Shown here piece by piece: positions 43,265 to 52,132 of a stretch of DNA of 64,000 bases. Origin of the DNA: DATCRE01 sp035493595 (lineage in GTDB: Bacteria > Bacteroidota > Bacteroidia > Cytophagales > Cyclobacteriaceae); contig DATJHZ010000195.1 of NCBI GenBank assembly GCA_035493595.1, positions 8,777 through 72,776 on the forward strand, in the 5' to 3' direction. Position numbers and translations under genes: made by a program. The notes beneath the pieces were generated by a model, which saw only the letters and a list, made by a program, of their open reading frames with translations, had not been told where the DNA came from and did not search any database. Every line of letters begins with the position of its first letter. Position 1 is the first letter of the stretch.

Positions 43265-44917
43265 TTATTTAACGAGTAATTCTCGGGCGTTTTCTAATGC
43301 AACCTTTGATGGTTTTTCGCCTCCGATCATTTTTGCAATTTCTTCTATGCGTTCATCGCGACTTAGTGTTTTAATAGCACTTACTGTTTTGTGATCTGAA
43401 TTATTTTTAAATACATAAAAATGGCTATCACCTTTTGCCGCAATTTGTGGAAGATGCGTGATGGTAATCAGTTGATGTTTGGCGGCCATCTCCTTCATCA
43501 TACTGCCAAGCTTAATGGCAATCTCTCCTGAAATACCATTGTCAATTTCATCCAGCACCAGCGTAGGCATAGAGGTTTTTTCAGCCATAACATATTTTAC
43601 GCAAAACATTAGTCGTGAAAATTCACCGCCTGAAGCTACCTGCGTAAGAGGCTTTGTTGCAATGCCTTTATTAGCACTAAATAAAATTTCAATTTTATCA
43701 ATGCCGTTGGACGTTGCTTCTGCTTCCTGTTGTTCAATGTTCAGGTTGGCTTCAGGTATCCCCAGTTCACGCAGAAGTTTTATAATCTGTTGGCAGATCG
43801 GTGTAAATACTTTTTTCCTTGAGTCGCTTAGTTTTGTACCAACTTTTTGAAGTTGAGTAGCTGCTTTTTGATAAGCACTCTCAGCATTTGCAAGAGCTTC
43901 ATCAAGGTTAGACGTTATATCAGCTTTGCGCTGAAGATCTTCCTGAAGGGTAAGCAGTTCTGTTAAATTGGCTGCCTTATGTTTTTTTAACAGGCGATAT
44001 ACAGAACTGAGTTTTTCCTTCACCAATTCAGCACGCTCCGGATCGAATTCAATATTATTTTCTTCGCGCTCTACTTCATTGAGAATGTCATCCATTTCAA
44101 TGAGCAAGCTTTCCAGGCGTTGATGCAACGAATCATAAGATTGCGAATAGTCGCTGATATTTTGAAGATGACCTTTTGCTTCAGCAATAGCATTACGAGC
44201 CGCGAACTCAGAGCGACTTACTAACTCTAATACCTGATTGAATCTGCTTTTTATTTCTTCCGCATGCTCTGATATTTTCAACTCTGACTCAAGAGCGTCT
44301 TGATTTATTTCGTCAAGCCCCGCCTTTACCAATTCATCCAGTTGAAAGCGAATATAGTCAGCCTCCTGTCGCAGGGTTTCTGCATCGCGGGTAAGGTTTT
44401 CAAATTCCTTTTTACTCTTTAAGAACGCTGTCCAGCACTCAGCATATTCATCTTGTAGTTTTTGATTGCTGGCGTATGTGTCTATTAATCTTAATTGAAA
44501 TGTCTGGTTGCCAAGTTGAAGGGTTTCGTGTTGCGAGTGGATGTCCATGAGCAGACTTCCAATCTTTTTCATCACGTCAAGCGTAACGGGTGTGTCGTTA
44601 ATGAAAGCTCTCGATTTTCCTCCAGGACTTATTTCACGACGTAGCACTGTCATGTCATCATAATCCAGATCTTCTGTCTTAAAGATTGATTTGAGTTTGT
44701 ATTCAGCAATACTAAAAACTCCTTCTGTTACACATTTTTCATTCTCATCCCACAACGCTTTTGAGTCGGCACGATTTCCCATAAGCAAGCCCAAGGCACC
44801 AAGCATAATGGATTTTCCGGCGCCTGTTTCTCCGGTAACGGCGTTAAGGTGAGCAGAAGGTTCAAGCTCCAGGTGCTTGATTAAAGCATAATTTTTTATC
44901 GTAAGATGTTTCAGCAT
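43265..44917 (-). CDS. recN: DNA repair protein RecN
   Basis: 550-residue SMC-like ATPase for double-strand break repair. Walker A is GETGAGKS at residues 29-36. The long coiled-coil middle (about 150-370, LTRDAETLRQEADYIRFQLDELVKAGL and similar) separates it from QVASGGEFSRLMFCVKYVMA (signature) and TLVLDEIDNGISGEIAIKLG (Walker B). The start overlaps the upstream Sm-like gene stop by one base (TGATG). It ends the operon. Confidence 0.95.
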   Translation of the reverse strand: MLKHLTIKNYALIKHLELEPSAHLNAVTGETGAGKSIMLGALGLLMGNRADSKALWDENEKCVTEGVFSIAEYKLKSIFKTEDLDYDDMTVLRREISPGGKSRAFINDTPVTLDVMKKIGSLLMDIHSQHETLQLGNQTFQLRLIDTYASNQKLQDEYAECWTAFLKSKKEFENLTRDAETLRQEADYIRFQLDELVKAGLDEINQDALESELKISEHAEEIKSRFNQVLELVSRSEFAARNAIAEAKGHLQNISDYSQSYDSLHQRLESLLIEMDDILNEVEREENNIEFDPERAELVKEKLSSVYRLLKKHKAANLTELLTLQEDLQRKADITSNLDEALANAESAYQKAATQLQKVGTKLSDSRKKVFTPICQQIIKLLRELGIPEANLNIEQQEAEATSNGIDKIEILFSANKGIATKPLTQVASGGEFSRLMFCVKYVMAEKTSMPTLVLDEIDNGISGEIAIKLGSMMKEMAAKHQLITITHLPQIAAKGDSHFYVFKNNSDHKTVSAIKTLSRDERIEEIAKMIGGEKPSKVALENARELLVK

Positions 44918-45141
44918 CAGACTAGCTCGTCGAAGTAAAGTTCACTGATTTTATTCAGTTCAATAGATAGTTTTTTTAATCGCATGTTAATGATCGTAAT
45001 ACCACTTTCCGAAAGCTTACTCAGCTCACCAGGAAAGACATTACCATCATGCAGCACAATATTAATTTTTTTGCCGAGAAACTCCTTCATCCGGATTTTA
45101 ATTTGATTCGGATCGCTTAATCTGATTTGTTTTGTGCCCAC
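44917..45141 (-). CDS. Small Sm-like (LSm/Hfq-like fold) protein
   Basis: 74 residues from GTG 45141. The sequence fits an Sm1-like pattern: FLGKKINIVLHDGNVFPGEL then SKLSESGITIINMR, and an Sm2-like end IELNKISELYFDEL. Sm folds bind RNA as rings, but a RimP-C-terminal or other SH3-like barrel is also possible. It is not recognised as Hfq itself. It is coupled by TGATG to recN and lies downstream of the DUF4835 gene in the bamD-recN operon. Confidence 0.65.
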   Translation of the reverse strand: MGTKQIRLSDPNQIKIRMKEFLGKKINIVLHDGNVFPGELSKLSESGITIINMRLKKLSIELNKISELYFDELV

Positions 45142-45182
45142 GATTAAAGATAAAAAAGAAGTATTGATTTCAGATAAAAATA

Positions 45183-46082
45183 TTAGTTCTGAATCATCTT
45201 GTCGTACATTCTGTTGGAAGGATCGATAGCCACAATGATGTCGTAGGCCTGTTTTCTTATCTGAAGGTTGCCATCCGAGAAAAGATTTGTGATCTCTTTT
45301 CCTTTAGCATCAAAAAAACTGATCACAAGAATCGAACTTGGGTTGATGTCCCTAACTTTTTTAATATCCTTTAATCCCTTCAGGATAATTTCTCTTCCCT
45401 GATCAGGGTTTTTATCGAATGTATCCATGGCAAGCCTGTGATAGGAGTAAACTGCTTTTCTGAGGTCTACCATTTGTGAGTTGTTCAAGTTTTCCTGAAG
45501 CCAATACCGGTTTCTATTGCTCCCCAATGATTGCCATCCCGGACGATTTGATGATTGTGCATTGTTAACAACGGCCAACGCTTTTTGAAAATAAGGCGTG
45601 CCACCCAATTCACTAAATGAATCGTAGTCCATACCAATAATCACATAAGCATAAAACGCTAGCATGGATGTCAGGTTTGTGGTATAGGTATTATCATTAT
45701 ATTCTAATGGCTGAGATTCGATGTATTCAAATTCCCAATCTCGATCAGCAAAATTAAACAGCTGACTGGTATAGTTTGTATTATAGATTGGTCTAGCGGA
45801 ACGTACTTGTACCGAAGCTGAAAAGGAGCCAATAGCAGGCATTCTTGTAATCGTAATAAGCATGCTGCAATTGATCTTTTCATAATTCTTGAAATTGTCA
45901 GGAGTCCACTTACGGGTATTCATAAATTGTTCAAGACCCGTCTTCATGTCTTTAAAAACATTTCGATCGGTTGTCTGAACTTGTGTGGAGTTGATGGCTA
46001 CTGTACAATTAAGTTCCTGTGCCTGGCTTAGCATAGGTAAGCAGGTGAGGTACAGAAGTATGATGATTAAGATACTACGCAT
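45183..46082 (-). CDS. DUF4835 family exported protein
   Basis: 299 residues from the ATG at 46082 (MRSILIIILLYLTCLPMLSQAQ); an in-frame ATG 13 codons upstream lies deeper in coaBC. The signal peptide is followed by LNCTVAINSTQVQTTDRNVFKDMKTGLEQFMN and LTSMLAFYAYVIIGMDYDSFSELGGTPYFQKA, typical of DUF4835. It is conserved next to coaBC and bamD in Bacteroidota; function unknown. It overlaps the coaBC stop by eight bases. Confidence 0.88.
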   Translation of the reverse strand: MRSILIIILLYLTCLPMLSQAQELNCTVAINSTQVQTTDRNVFKDMKTGLEQFMNTRKWTPDNFKNYEKINCSMLITITRMPAIGSFSASVQVRSARPIYNTNYTSQLFNFADRDWEFEYIESQPLEYNDNTYTTNLTSMLAFYAYVIIGMDYDSFSELGGTPYFQKALAVVNNAQSSNRPGWQSLGSNRNRYWLQENLNNSQMVDLRKAVYSYHRLAMDTFDKNPDQGREIILKGLKDIKKVRDINPSSILVISFFDAKGKEITNLFSDGNLQIRKQAYDIIVAIDPSNRMYDKMIQN

Positions 46083-47277
46083 GAAGGTTCTCAATAATGG
46101 CTGAAACGATATCATGGGCAACTTCCTTTTTATCCTTCAATTCAAACGACTGGGGTCCATGATTCTTACTAATGATTGTAACTTTGTTTGTATCGTGTCC
46201 AAAGCCGGCACCTTTGTCATTAAGTGAATTGAGCACGATAAGATCAAAGTTTTTTGACTCCAGCTTCTTTAACGCGTTGACCTGTTCATGTTCGGTCTCT
46301 AATGCGAAACCAACAATGAGCTGTCCATTGTGTTTTAGTTTACCTAATGAAGCCGCTATGTCAGTTGTCTTGGTAAGTTCAAGCACTAAATTTTCATCTT
46401 TCTTTTTAATCTTCTGATCAGCTACCTGTGCCGGACGATAGTCAGCTACTGCTGCTGAAAGCACTGTAATATCAGTTTCATTAAAAGCAGACAAGCATGC
46501 TTTATACATTTCCTCAGCTGAGGTTACTTTGGTAGTAGTGATCCCTGCATGTTCTGTCGACAGATGCGTAGGACCGGAGATAAGCTTAACGGAAGCGCCT
46601 TCATTTGCCAATGCTTCAGCAATAGCAAATCCCATTTTTCCACTGGAGTGATTACCGATAAAACGAACCGGATCTATTGCTTCATAGGTTGGGCCAGCAG
46701 TAACGAGTACTCTTTTACCTGAAAGTTTTTTTGTAGTGCTAAAAGCATCCTTTAGGTGCGAAACAATTTCTTCGGGCTCGGCCATTCTGCCAGAACCAAT
46801 AAGGCCACTGGCTAATTCACCAAAGCCGGGTTCAATCACCTGATTGCCGAAATTTTTCAATTTGCTAAGATTTGCTTGCGTTGATGGGTGTTGCAACATA
46901 TCCAGATCCATAGCAGGCGCAACATGAACCGGACATCGGGCCGACAAATAAACTGCTAACAATAAATTATCACACAAGCCATTGGCCATCTTTGCCAATG
47001 TGTTAGCACTGGCTGGAGCAACAACCATAGCATCAGCCCATAGCCCCAACTCAACATGGTTATTCCATTGACCTGATGCGTCTTTAGCAAAATCTTTGAG
47101 TACCGGATTTTTAGATAATGTGGCCAGCGTTAATGGTGTGATAAAATCACAGGCCGAAGATGTCATGATGACTTTAACATCAGCGCCCTCTTTAACAAGA
47201 AGGCGGATAAGGAGAGCGGATTTGTACGCGGCAATGCTGCCACAAACACCCAGAATTATTTTTTTGCCATTCAGCAT
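46075..47277 (-). CDS. coaBC: Bifunctional CoaBC (phosphopantothenoylcysteine synthetase/decarboxylase)
   Basis: 400 residues. The N-terminal flavin decarboxylase CoaC part: KIILGVCGSIAAYKSALLIRLL, VAPASANTLAKMANGLCDNLLL, VHVAPAMDLDMLQHPSTQ. The C-terminal CoaB part: RVLVTAGPTYEAIDPVRFIGNHSSGKMGFAIAEAL and AVADYRPAQVADQKIKK. Converts phosphopantothenate plus cysteine to phosphopantetheine for coenzyme A. A stem-loop separates it from rpoZ. Confidence 0.95.
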   Translation of the reverse strand: MLNGKKIILGVCGSIAAYKSALLIRLLVKEGADVKVIMTSSACDFITPLTLATLSKNPVLKDFAKDASGQWNNHVELGLWADAMVVAPASANTLAKMANGLCDNLLLAVYLSARCPVHVAPAMDLDMLQHPSTQANLSKLKNFGNQVIEPGFGELASGLIGSGRMAEPEEIVSHLKDAFSTTKKLSGKRVLVTAGPTYEAIDPVRFIGNHSSGKMGFAIAEALANEGASVKLISGPTHLSTEHAGITTTKVTSAEEMYKACLSAFNETDITVLSAAVADYRPAQVADQKIKKKDENLVLELTKTTDIAASLGKLKHNGQLIVGFALETEHEQVNALKKLESKNFDLIVLNSLNDKGAGFGHDTNKVTIISKNHGPQSFELKDKKEVAHDIVSAIIENLHA

Positions 47278-47334
47278 ACGGGTATAAAGTTAGCTGTAAC
47301 GCGCGTGCTAATTGCAATGTTAGCGACAAAGTAT

Positions 47335-47371
47335 CCATAAAAAGGCCAGATGATCACAGGCCTTTTTATGG
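47335..47371. terminator. Stem-loop terminator between rpoZ and coaBC
   Basis: CCATAAAAAGGCC (47335-47347) pairs perfectly with GGCCTTTTTATGG (47359-47371) around an 11-base loop. Reading on the minus strand it starts 11 bases past the rpoZ stop. Its T-runs are inside the stem, so termination may be partial. Confidence 0.72.
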
Positions 47372-47381
47372 AGTTATTTTG

Positions 47382-47705
47382 TTAAAGCTCTTGCTTCTCG
47401 TCAGTTTCGTTACGGAAACGGTGATTCAGCTTGCCTTCAATAAATTCTTCAGTTGCAGAATTTGTTGGCTTAGGCATGCGCTCATAGAATTTAGAAATTT
47501 CTATTTGCTCTCTGTTTTCAAATACTTCTTCCAGGTTATCTACAGTTGTAGCAAATTCAGCAAGCTTGTTGTTCAACTCTTCTTTCAGGTTAACAGCAAT
47601 TTGTCTGGCGCGTTTAGAAATAACCACTACCGATTGGTATAGGTTGCCGGTTTGTGCGGCGATTTTATCAACATCGCGGGTGATTATAGATGATTGTACA
47701 GCCAT
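47382..47705 (-). CDS. rpoZ: RNA polymerase omega subunit
   Basis: 107 residues of the Rpb6/omega family in its Bacteroidota form: IITRDVDKIAAQTGNLYQSVVVISKRARQIAVNLKEELNNKLAEF. It stabilises the beta' subunit. It lies four bases downstream of bamD, so the two are cotranscribed. Confidence 0.92.
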   Translation of the reverse strand: MAVQSSIITRDVDKIAAQTGNLYQSVVVISKRARQIAVNLKEELNNKLAEFATTVDNLEEVFENREQIEISKFYERMPKPTNSATEEFIEGKLNHRFRNETDEKQEL

Positions 47706-47709
47706 AGTG

Positions 47710-48525
47710 TTATGAATTATTGTTCTTTTTCGTTTTTGTTAATTTAGTAAGACTATCTGCATAAAGCTTTTCAGCATCTACCAGAAAGTTGCTTTGAGGA
47801 TATTTATCTAAAAACTCTTTGTACACTTCTATTACTTCTGTGTAGCGTTCGTTTTGTTTTGAGTAAATGCTCTGCAAGGCTAATTTATAACCTGCCAGAA
47901 TGGTAAGGTAGTAGGCCTCCTCAACATATTTAGAATCAGGATAGTTGTTTCTGAAATTATTGAATGAAACCATCGCGGCTTTGTAGTAACGCATTCTGAA
48001 GTAAAGCTTGGCGTTGGCGAATCCTTTATTTTCCAGTTTTTCCTGAGCAGCAACAATAACTTCAATTGCCTGATCCTTGAATTTACTGTTAGGGTAGCGG
48101 TTCAAAAACTCCTGCATGGCAGCCATTGCATCAATGCTGCTGGACTGATCCAGATTGAAATTAGGGGATGCTTTGTATAATGATAAGGCATACATATACC
48201 TGGCTTCTTCAGCTACTGAACTGCGACCGTATGTCTCAAAGAACGTCTTGAATTGTTCAGAGGCCAGCAGGAAAAAACTCATATTAAACTGGCAATAGGC
48301 CTGATTAAATTGCACTTTTTCACCTTCGGGCAAACCACGTACGACGGGCAAAATCTGCTCAAACAGGGTCGATGCCTTCAAATACTTCTTTTTAGCGAAG
48401 TAATCCAGCCCAGCCTGGTATTTTACATGCCAATCAGGGTTTTTCTCAATTCTCCTGAATTTACTGCATGAAAATCCCACTAAAAGGACCAAAACATAAA
48501 ACGCAATAGCAATTTGTTTCCGCAT
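47710..48525 (-). CDS. bamD: Outer-membrane assembly lipoprotein BamD
   Basis: 271 residues from the ATG at 48525 (MRKQIAIAFYVL); an in-frame TTG seven codons upstream is less likely. Lipobox is VGFSC (Cys20). TPR-like repeats follow: YQAGLDYFAKKKYLKASTLFEQILP, AEEARYMYALSLYKASP, AMAAMQEFLNRYPNSKF, AMVSFNNFRNNYPDSKYVEEAYYL, VYKEFLDKYPQSNF. It is the BAM complex lipoprotein that helps insert barrel proteins, and heads the operon. Confidence 0.92.
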   Translation of the reverse strand: MRKQIAIAFYVLVLLVGFSCSKFRRIEKNPDWHVKYQAGLDYFAKKKYLKASTLFEQILPVVRGLPEGEKVQFNQAYCQFNMSFFLLASEQFKTFFETYGRSSVAEEARYMYALSLYKASPNFNLDQSSSIDAMAAMQEFLNRYPNSKFKDQAIEVIVAAQEKLENKGFANAKLYFRMRYYKAAMVSFNNFRNNYPDSKYVEEAYYLTILAGYKLALQSIYSKQNERYTEVIEVYKEFLDKYPQSNFLVDAEKLYADSLTKLTKTKKNNNS

Positions 48526-48623
48526 AAGCCCGCAAATATAATACAAGTGAACTGAACTGTAAAACGCCTTTTTTGGCGATTTATTTGAGCCTCACAAAAG
48601 CCAACTAGCCCTTAAATAGGGCC

Positions 48624-50060
48624 TTATGTCTTACTGACTACTTTGGGCTTGTGATATTTCTCATAATTAGTTAAAAAATCACCCAGTTTTTCAATGGGCA
48701 CCTTCTTGCCAATGATCTTTTTCTTATCGTCAAGCACATACAAAGTAGGAGTGCTTGGAGCGTCATAAAGTTGCTGATAATGACCTACGGCACTATAGTA
48801 GAAGTTTACTGTAACCCAAGGCATTTTCATCTCTTTAATAAACTCCTTCATTTTTGTCATCGAAGTATCGGTGCTTACGGCAAATACCTCCAGGTTATAC
48901 TTAGCTTTATCTTTTGTGTAGAACTCAACCAGTTTTGGAGTTTCCTTTCGGCAGTGACCGCATTCAGGAGAAAAGAAAAATACGATAGTGTATTTGTTCT
49001 TAATATTATAAAGAGACTTTAATTGATCATGCGAGTCTTTCATGATCAGATCAGGAGCTGTTTTACCCAGCATACTTAACCGAACGCGATCGGCATAATC
49101 TTTTAAGTTCTTCTTCATTTTGTCATTTGCCCAAAAGTCCATGGCTCCAGTAGCAAAGTACTTATCATAGAGATCAACAAAAACCTCATCAAGTCCCATG
49201 ATCTCTGGCGTCTGGTATTTTATCATGCAATGCCACAACAGATACTTGAAAGTTTCCTGATTTGGTTTTGCCTTGGCCACCATTTTATCAATGGCTTTTA
49301 CGACAGAATCACGTTGAGGAACATAGAGTTTATCAAGGTATTCATCTACTTTTTGATTGTACAATGGTTGAGGTAATCTCAGTAGTGCGTCATCAGCCAA
49401 ATCGAAATAATCAAAGAAGTGCTCTCTGTACCATTTCAACTGAAAGGTAGAATCAATACTTCCGTTAGCTTTTTTTGGAGGATCAGGAATCTTAACGGCC
49501 TTGTTGGCTTTGAAGAGTTTAGCGGTGATGGTAGTTGGATATTTAGTAATGACATCTTCCTGATAGGCCGTTACTTTATCATTTATCTTAGTGAATGCAG
49601 CGCGGGCATCTTTCTTTTTGTCTTCTGTTAAGGTGCTGTCGTTGACAACTTTTAAATAAGGATCAGCTTCCTTGTGTCGCTCCATATTGAAGACCATGTT
49701 TTCGAAAAACAACTTGTTGTCCTGGTCGTTTTTAACCTTCATGTCTTTAATGTAGTCGGCAGTTGAGGTCTCCATGCTGAAGTTCTGATTGGCTCCAACA
49801 ACGAGTTCAAAGATTTTAGTTTTGTCAAGCACGAGCATGTACACGCCGTGAAGCAATGGTTGCTTGCCTTCGAAGGTGAATTCGCCTTTGCTATCAACCT
49901 TGGCGGTGTCGCGAACAAAAGTACTTTCACCGTAGTAGTAACCTAAATAGGCGGTGGTATCGTGAAGGCCTTGTATTTTAAAATGAATTTTATATCCGGT
50001 TTGTGCATGGGCCACTAACCCTATACCCAAGAAGCAAAATAGAAAGAGATGAATACGCAT
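48624..50060 (-). CDS. DUF4369/DUF5106 thioredoxin-like (TlpA-type) protein
   Basis: 478 residues. Signal peptide ends AHAQ. A DUF4369-like N-terminal domain (YKIHFKIQGLHDTTAYLGYYYG), a DUF5106-like helical middle (LKWYREHFFDYFDLADDALLRLP) and a thioredoxin fold come in order. The redox motif C-G-H-C lies in FFFSPECGHCRKE, followed by the cis-Pro loop APSTPTLYVLD. Likely a periplasmic disulfide reductase; partner unknown. Confidence 0.88.
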   Translation of the reverse strand: MRIHLFLFCFLGIGLVAHAQTGYKIHFKIQGLHDTTAYLGYYYGESTFVRDTAKVDSKGEFTFEGKQPLLHGVYMLVLDKTKIFELVVGANQNFSMETSTADYIKDMKVKNDQDNKLFFENMVFNMERHKEADPYLKVVNDSTLTEDKKKDARAAFTKINDKVTAYQEDVITKYPTTITAKLFKANKAVKIPDPPKKANGSIDSTFQLKWYREHFFDYFDLADDALLRLPQPLYNQKVDEYLDKLYVPQRDSVVKAIDKMVAKAKPNQETFKYLLWHCMIKYQTPEIMGLDEVFVDLYDKYFATGAMDFWANDKMKKNLKDYADRVRLSMLGKTAPDLIMKDSHDQLKSLYNIKNKYTIVFFFSPECGHCRKETPKLVEFYTKDKAKYNLEVFAVSTDTSMTKMKEFIKEMKMPWVTVNFYYSAVGHYQQLYDAPSTPTLYVLDDKKKIIGKKVPIEKLGDFLTNYEKYHKPKVVSKT

Positions 50061-50295
50061 AAAGCTTAATTTGTGGCTAATTTCTTAAAATCAAACATTT
50101 TTTCAACGTAATTAATGAGCCGTAGTGTTATTTAGTGACCTTTTAACAATTTATTAAGATAATTAGATCGTATTCTCGCTCGAGTTTAGATCAATGATGA
50201 CCAGATGAGGGCATAAAGTTGTAAATCATTTTAAAATAGCTGAAAATACAAATTGTGTATTCGGGGTTTAATTACTAAAATTGCGCTCCCATTTC

Positions 50296-50369
50296 GGGCC
50301 CTTAGCTCATTCGGTTAGAGCACCTGACTCATAATCAGGTGGTGGCTGGTTCGATTCCAGCAGGGCCCA
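50296..50369 (+). tRNA. tRNA with CAU anticodon, probably tRNA-Ile2 (or elongator tRNA-Met)
   Basis: Cloverleaf of 74 bases. Acceptor stem GGGCCCT/AGGGCCC, D arm GCTC/GAGC, anticodon stem CCTGA/TCAGG with loop CTCATAA (anticodon CAT at 50330-50332), T arm GCTGG/CCAGC with loop TTCGATT, discriminator A at 50369. CCA is not encoded. The GGGCCCTTAGCTC start and CTGG-TTC-CCAGC T arm resemble E. coli tRNA-Ile2, whose C34 is changed to lysidine by TilS. An elongator methionine identity cannot be ruled out by eye. Confidence 0.93.
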
Positions 50370-50394
50370 CTTTTTTAACCTTATAACACTTCCC

Positions 50395-51021
50395 TTGAAG
50401 GACGGCGAAATCAAAAACCTGATATTTGATCTTGGAGGTGTTATTCTGGATCTGTCTGTTCCGCATACGCTGCAAGCGTTCTCAACCTTATCGTCACTTC
50501 CTCTAGATGAAGTAAAACATAAATTCATTACCTCTCCCGAATTTGAATCATATGAGAAGGGAGGAATTTCAGATGTTGAATTCAGAGAGTTTGTAAGAGA
50601 GGTGTATCATGTAAAAGCAACTGATGCTCAGATTGATCTCTGCTGGAATGCCATGTTGCGTGGAGTGCCTCTAATTAAAACTGAGCTTCTCAGTCGGTTA
50701 ATGAATTCTTACCGGGTATTTCTGCTGAGTAACACGAATGGAATTCATCTTGATTTCATTAATAATGTTATACTTCCAAGAGATGTTAAGACTACATCAC
50801 TCGATCCGTTTTTTCATCGCACATATTATTCTCATTTGATGCGCATGCGGAAGCCTGATGCTGAAATCTATCTTGCCGTGCTGGCAGAAAATAAGTTGAA
50901 CGCAAACGAGACACTGTTTCTGGATGACAATAAGTATAACATTGAAGGTGCTGCCGCCGTTGGTATTAAAACTGTACACGTTACTACACCTGATTTAATA
51001 CTGGATTATTTTCATGAATAA
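50395..51021 (+). CDS. HAD-family phosphatase
   Basis: 208 residues from TTG 50395, 25 bases after the tRNA. HAD motifs are complete: motif I NLIFDLGGVILD (FDxGG variant), motif II FLLSNTNG, motif III Lys in MRKPDAEIY, motif IV FLDDNKYNIEGA. It resembles YihX-type sugar phosphatases. Substrate unknown. It overlaps the next gene by eight bases. Confidence 0.88.
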   Translation: MKDGEIKNLIFDLGGVILDLSVPHTLQAFSTLSSLPLDEVKHKFITSPEFESYEKGGISDVEFREFVREVYHVKATDAQIDLCWNAMLRGVPLIKTELLSRLMNSYRVFLLSNTNGIHLDFINNVILPRDVKTTSLDPFFHRTYYSHLMRMRKPDAEIYLAVLAENKLNANETLFLDDNKYNIEGAAAVGIKTVHVTTPDLILDYFHE

Positions 51022-52126
51022 AGATCAACGGAGAATTCTCCTGCAGGCATTCTTATTTTTAGCTACTGTATTTACAACCACATTCGCAGGTGCAGAGTTT
51101 GTTTCAACAAAGCCTTTGATTGATAAAGCTGGTTTTCACTGGGACAGCTTCGTTATTGGTTTTCAATACTCCATTCCATTTTTGCTGATACTTACAACGC
51201 ATGAATTTGGGCATTACTTCACAGCGATGTATCATAAAGTAAAAGCGTCTTTACCTTTCTTTATTCCCTTTCCTTTTTTTCTCGGGACATTAGGAGCTGT
51301 TATTGTTCAGGAAAAACCTGCTGCTAAAAAACAAAGTTTTGACATTGGTGTCGCCGGACCACTTGCTGGGTTTGTTGTCGCTATGGCGATTCTTATTTAC
51401 GGATTTACCCATCTGCCACCAGCAGATTATATTTTCCAAATTCACCCGGAGTATAAACAATACGGATTGGATTATGCAAGTCATGTTTACAAAGGTGGAG
51501 AAGGTGTGTTTGATTTATCAGTTGGTAAAAATCTGATCTTTCTGTTGTTAGAAAATCTTGTGGAGGATCCAACACGTATACCTAATCCACATGAAGTAAT
51601 GCATTACCCATTACTCTTTGCTGGTTTTATATCACTAATTTTTACGTTTCTTAATCTGATGCCTATTGGGCAACTAGATGGCGGACATGTTCTCTATGGT
51701 TTGATAGGACATGCTCGACATAAAAAGATAGCTTCTGTAATTTTTATTATCTTTTTATTCTATGCGGGTTTGGGTAATGAATATATCAATCCTTATAAAC
51801 CTGCAAATGATTTACTATTATCGATATCAATTTATGTGGCCTTTCTCTATCTGGCATTAACAGGATTGAAACAACCATTAATTGATACAATTATGTATGC
51901 CGTAGTTATGTTTGGTTTGCAGTTTTTGCTGGCTAAGTTCTTCCCTCATATTCAAGGCTATTCAGGATGGTTACTCTTTGCTTTTATCCTTGGACGATTC
52001 ATTGGAATTGAACATCCTCCATGTGATATTGAAAAACCGCTTGACACAAAGCGTAAACTGATGGGTTGGTTAGCGTTGCTTATTTTTTTATTGTGCTTTA
52101 GCCCTGCGCCATTGGTAATAGCTTAA
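51014..52126 (+). CDS. Site-2-protease-like M50 metalloprotease
   Basis: 370-residue membrane protein. Zinc site HEFGHYF in the first core TM near residue 63; the third ligand Asp is in NLMPIGQLDGGHVLYG. Seven or more TM segments; no PDZ domain is seen. It would cleave within membranes, for instance an anti-sigma factor. It is translationally coupled to the HAD gene. Confidence 0.9.
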   Translation: MNKDQRRILLQAFLFLATVFTTTFAGAEFVSTKPLIDKAGFHWDSFVIGFQYSIPFLLILTTHEFGHYFTAMYHKVKASLPFFIPFPFFLGTLGAVIVQEKPAAKKQSFDIGVAGPLAGFVVAMAILIYGFTHLPPADYIFQIHPEYKQYGLDYASHVYKGGEGVFDLSVGKNLIFLLLENLVEDPTRIPNPHEVMHYPLLFAGFISLIFTFLNLMPIGQLDGGHVLYGLIGHARHKKIASVIFIIFLFYAGLGNEYINPYKPANDLLLSISIYVAFLYLALTGLKQPLIDTIMYAVVMFGLQFLLAKFFPHIQGYSGWLLFAFILGRFIGIEHPPCDIEKPLDTKRKLMGWLALLIFLLCFSPAPLVIA

Positions 52127-52132
52127 TACCAA

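Noticed and set aside
50307..50528. Minus-strand 73-residue frame over the tRNA
   Set aside because: It overlaps the tRNA cloverleaf and the start of the HAD gene; it has no protein-like features.
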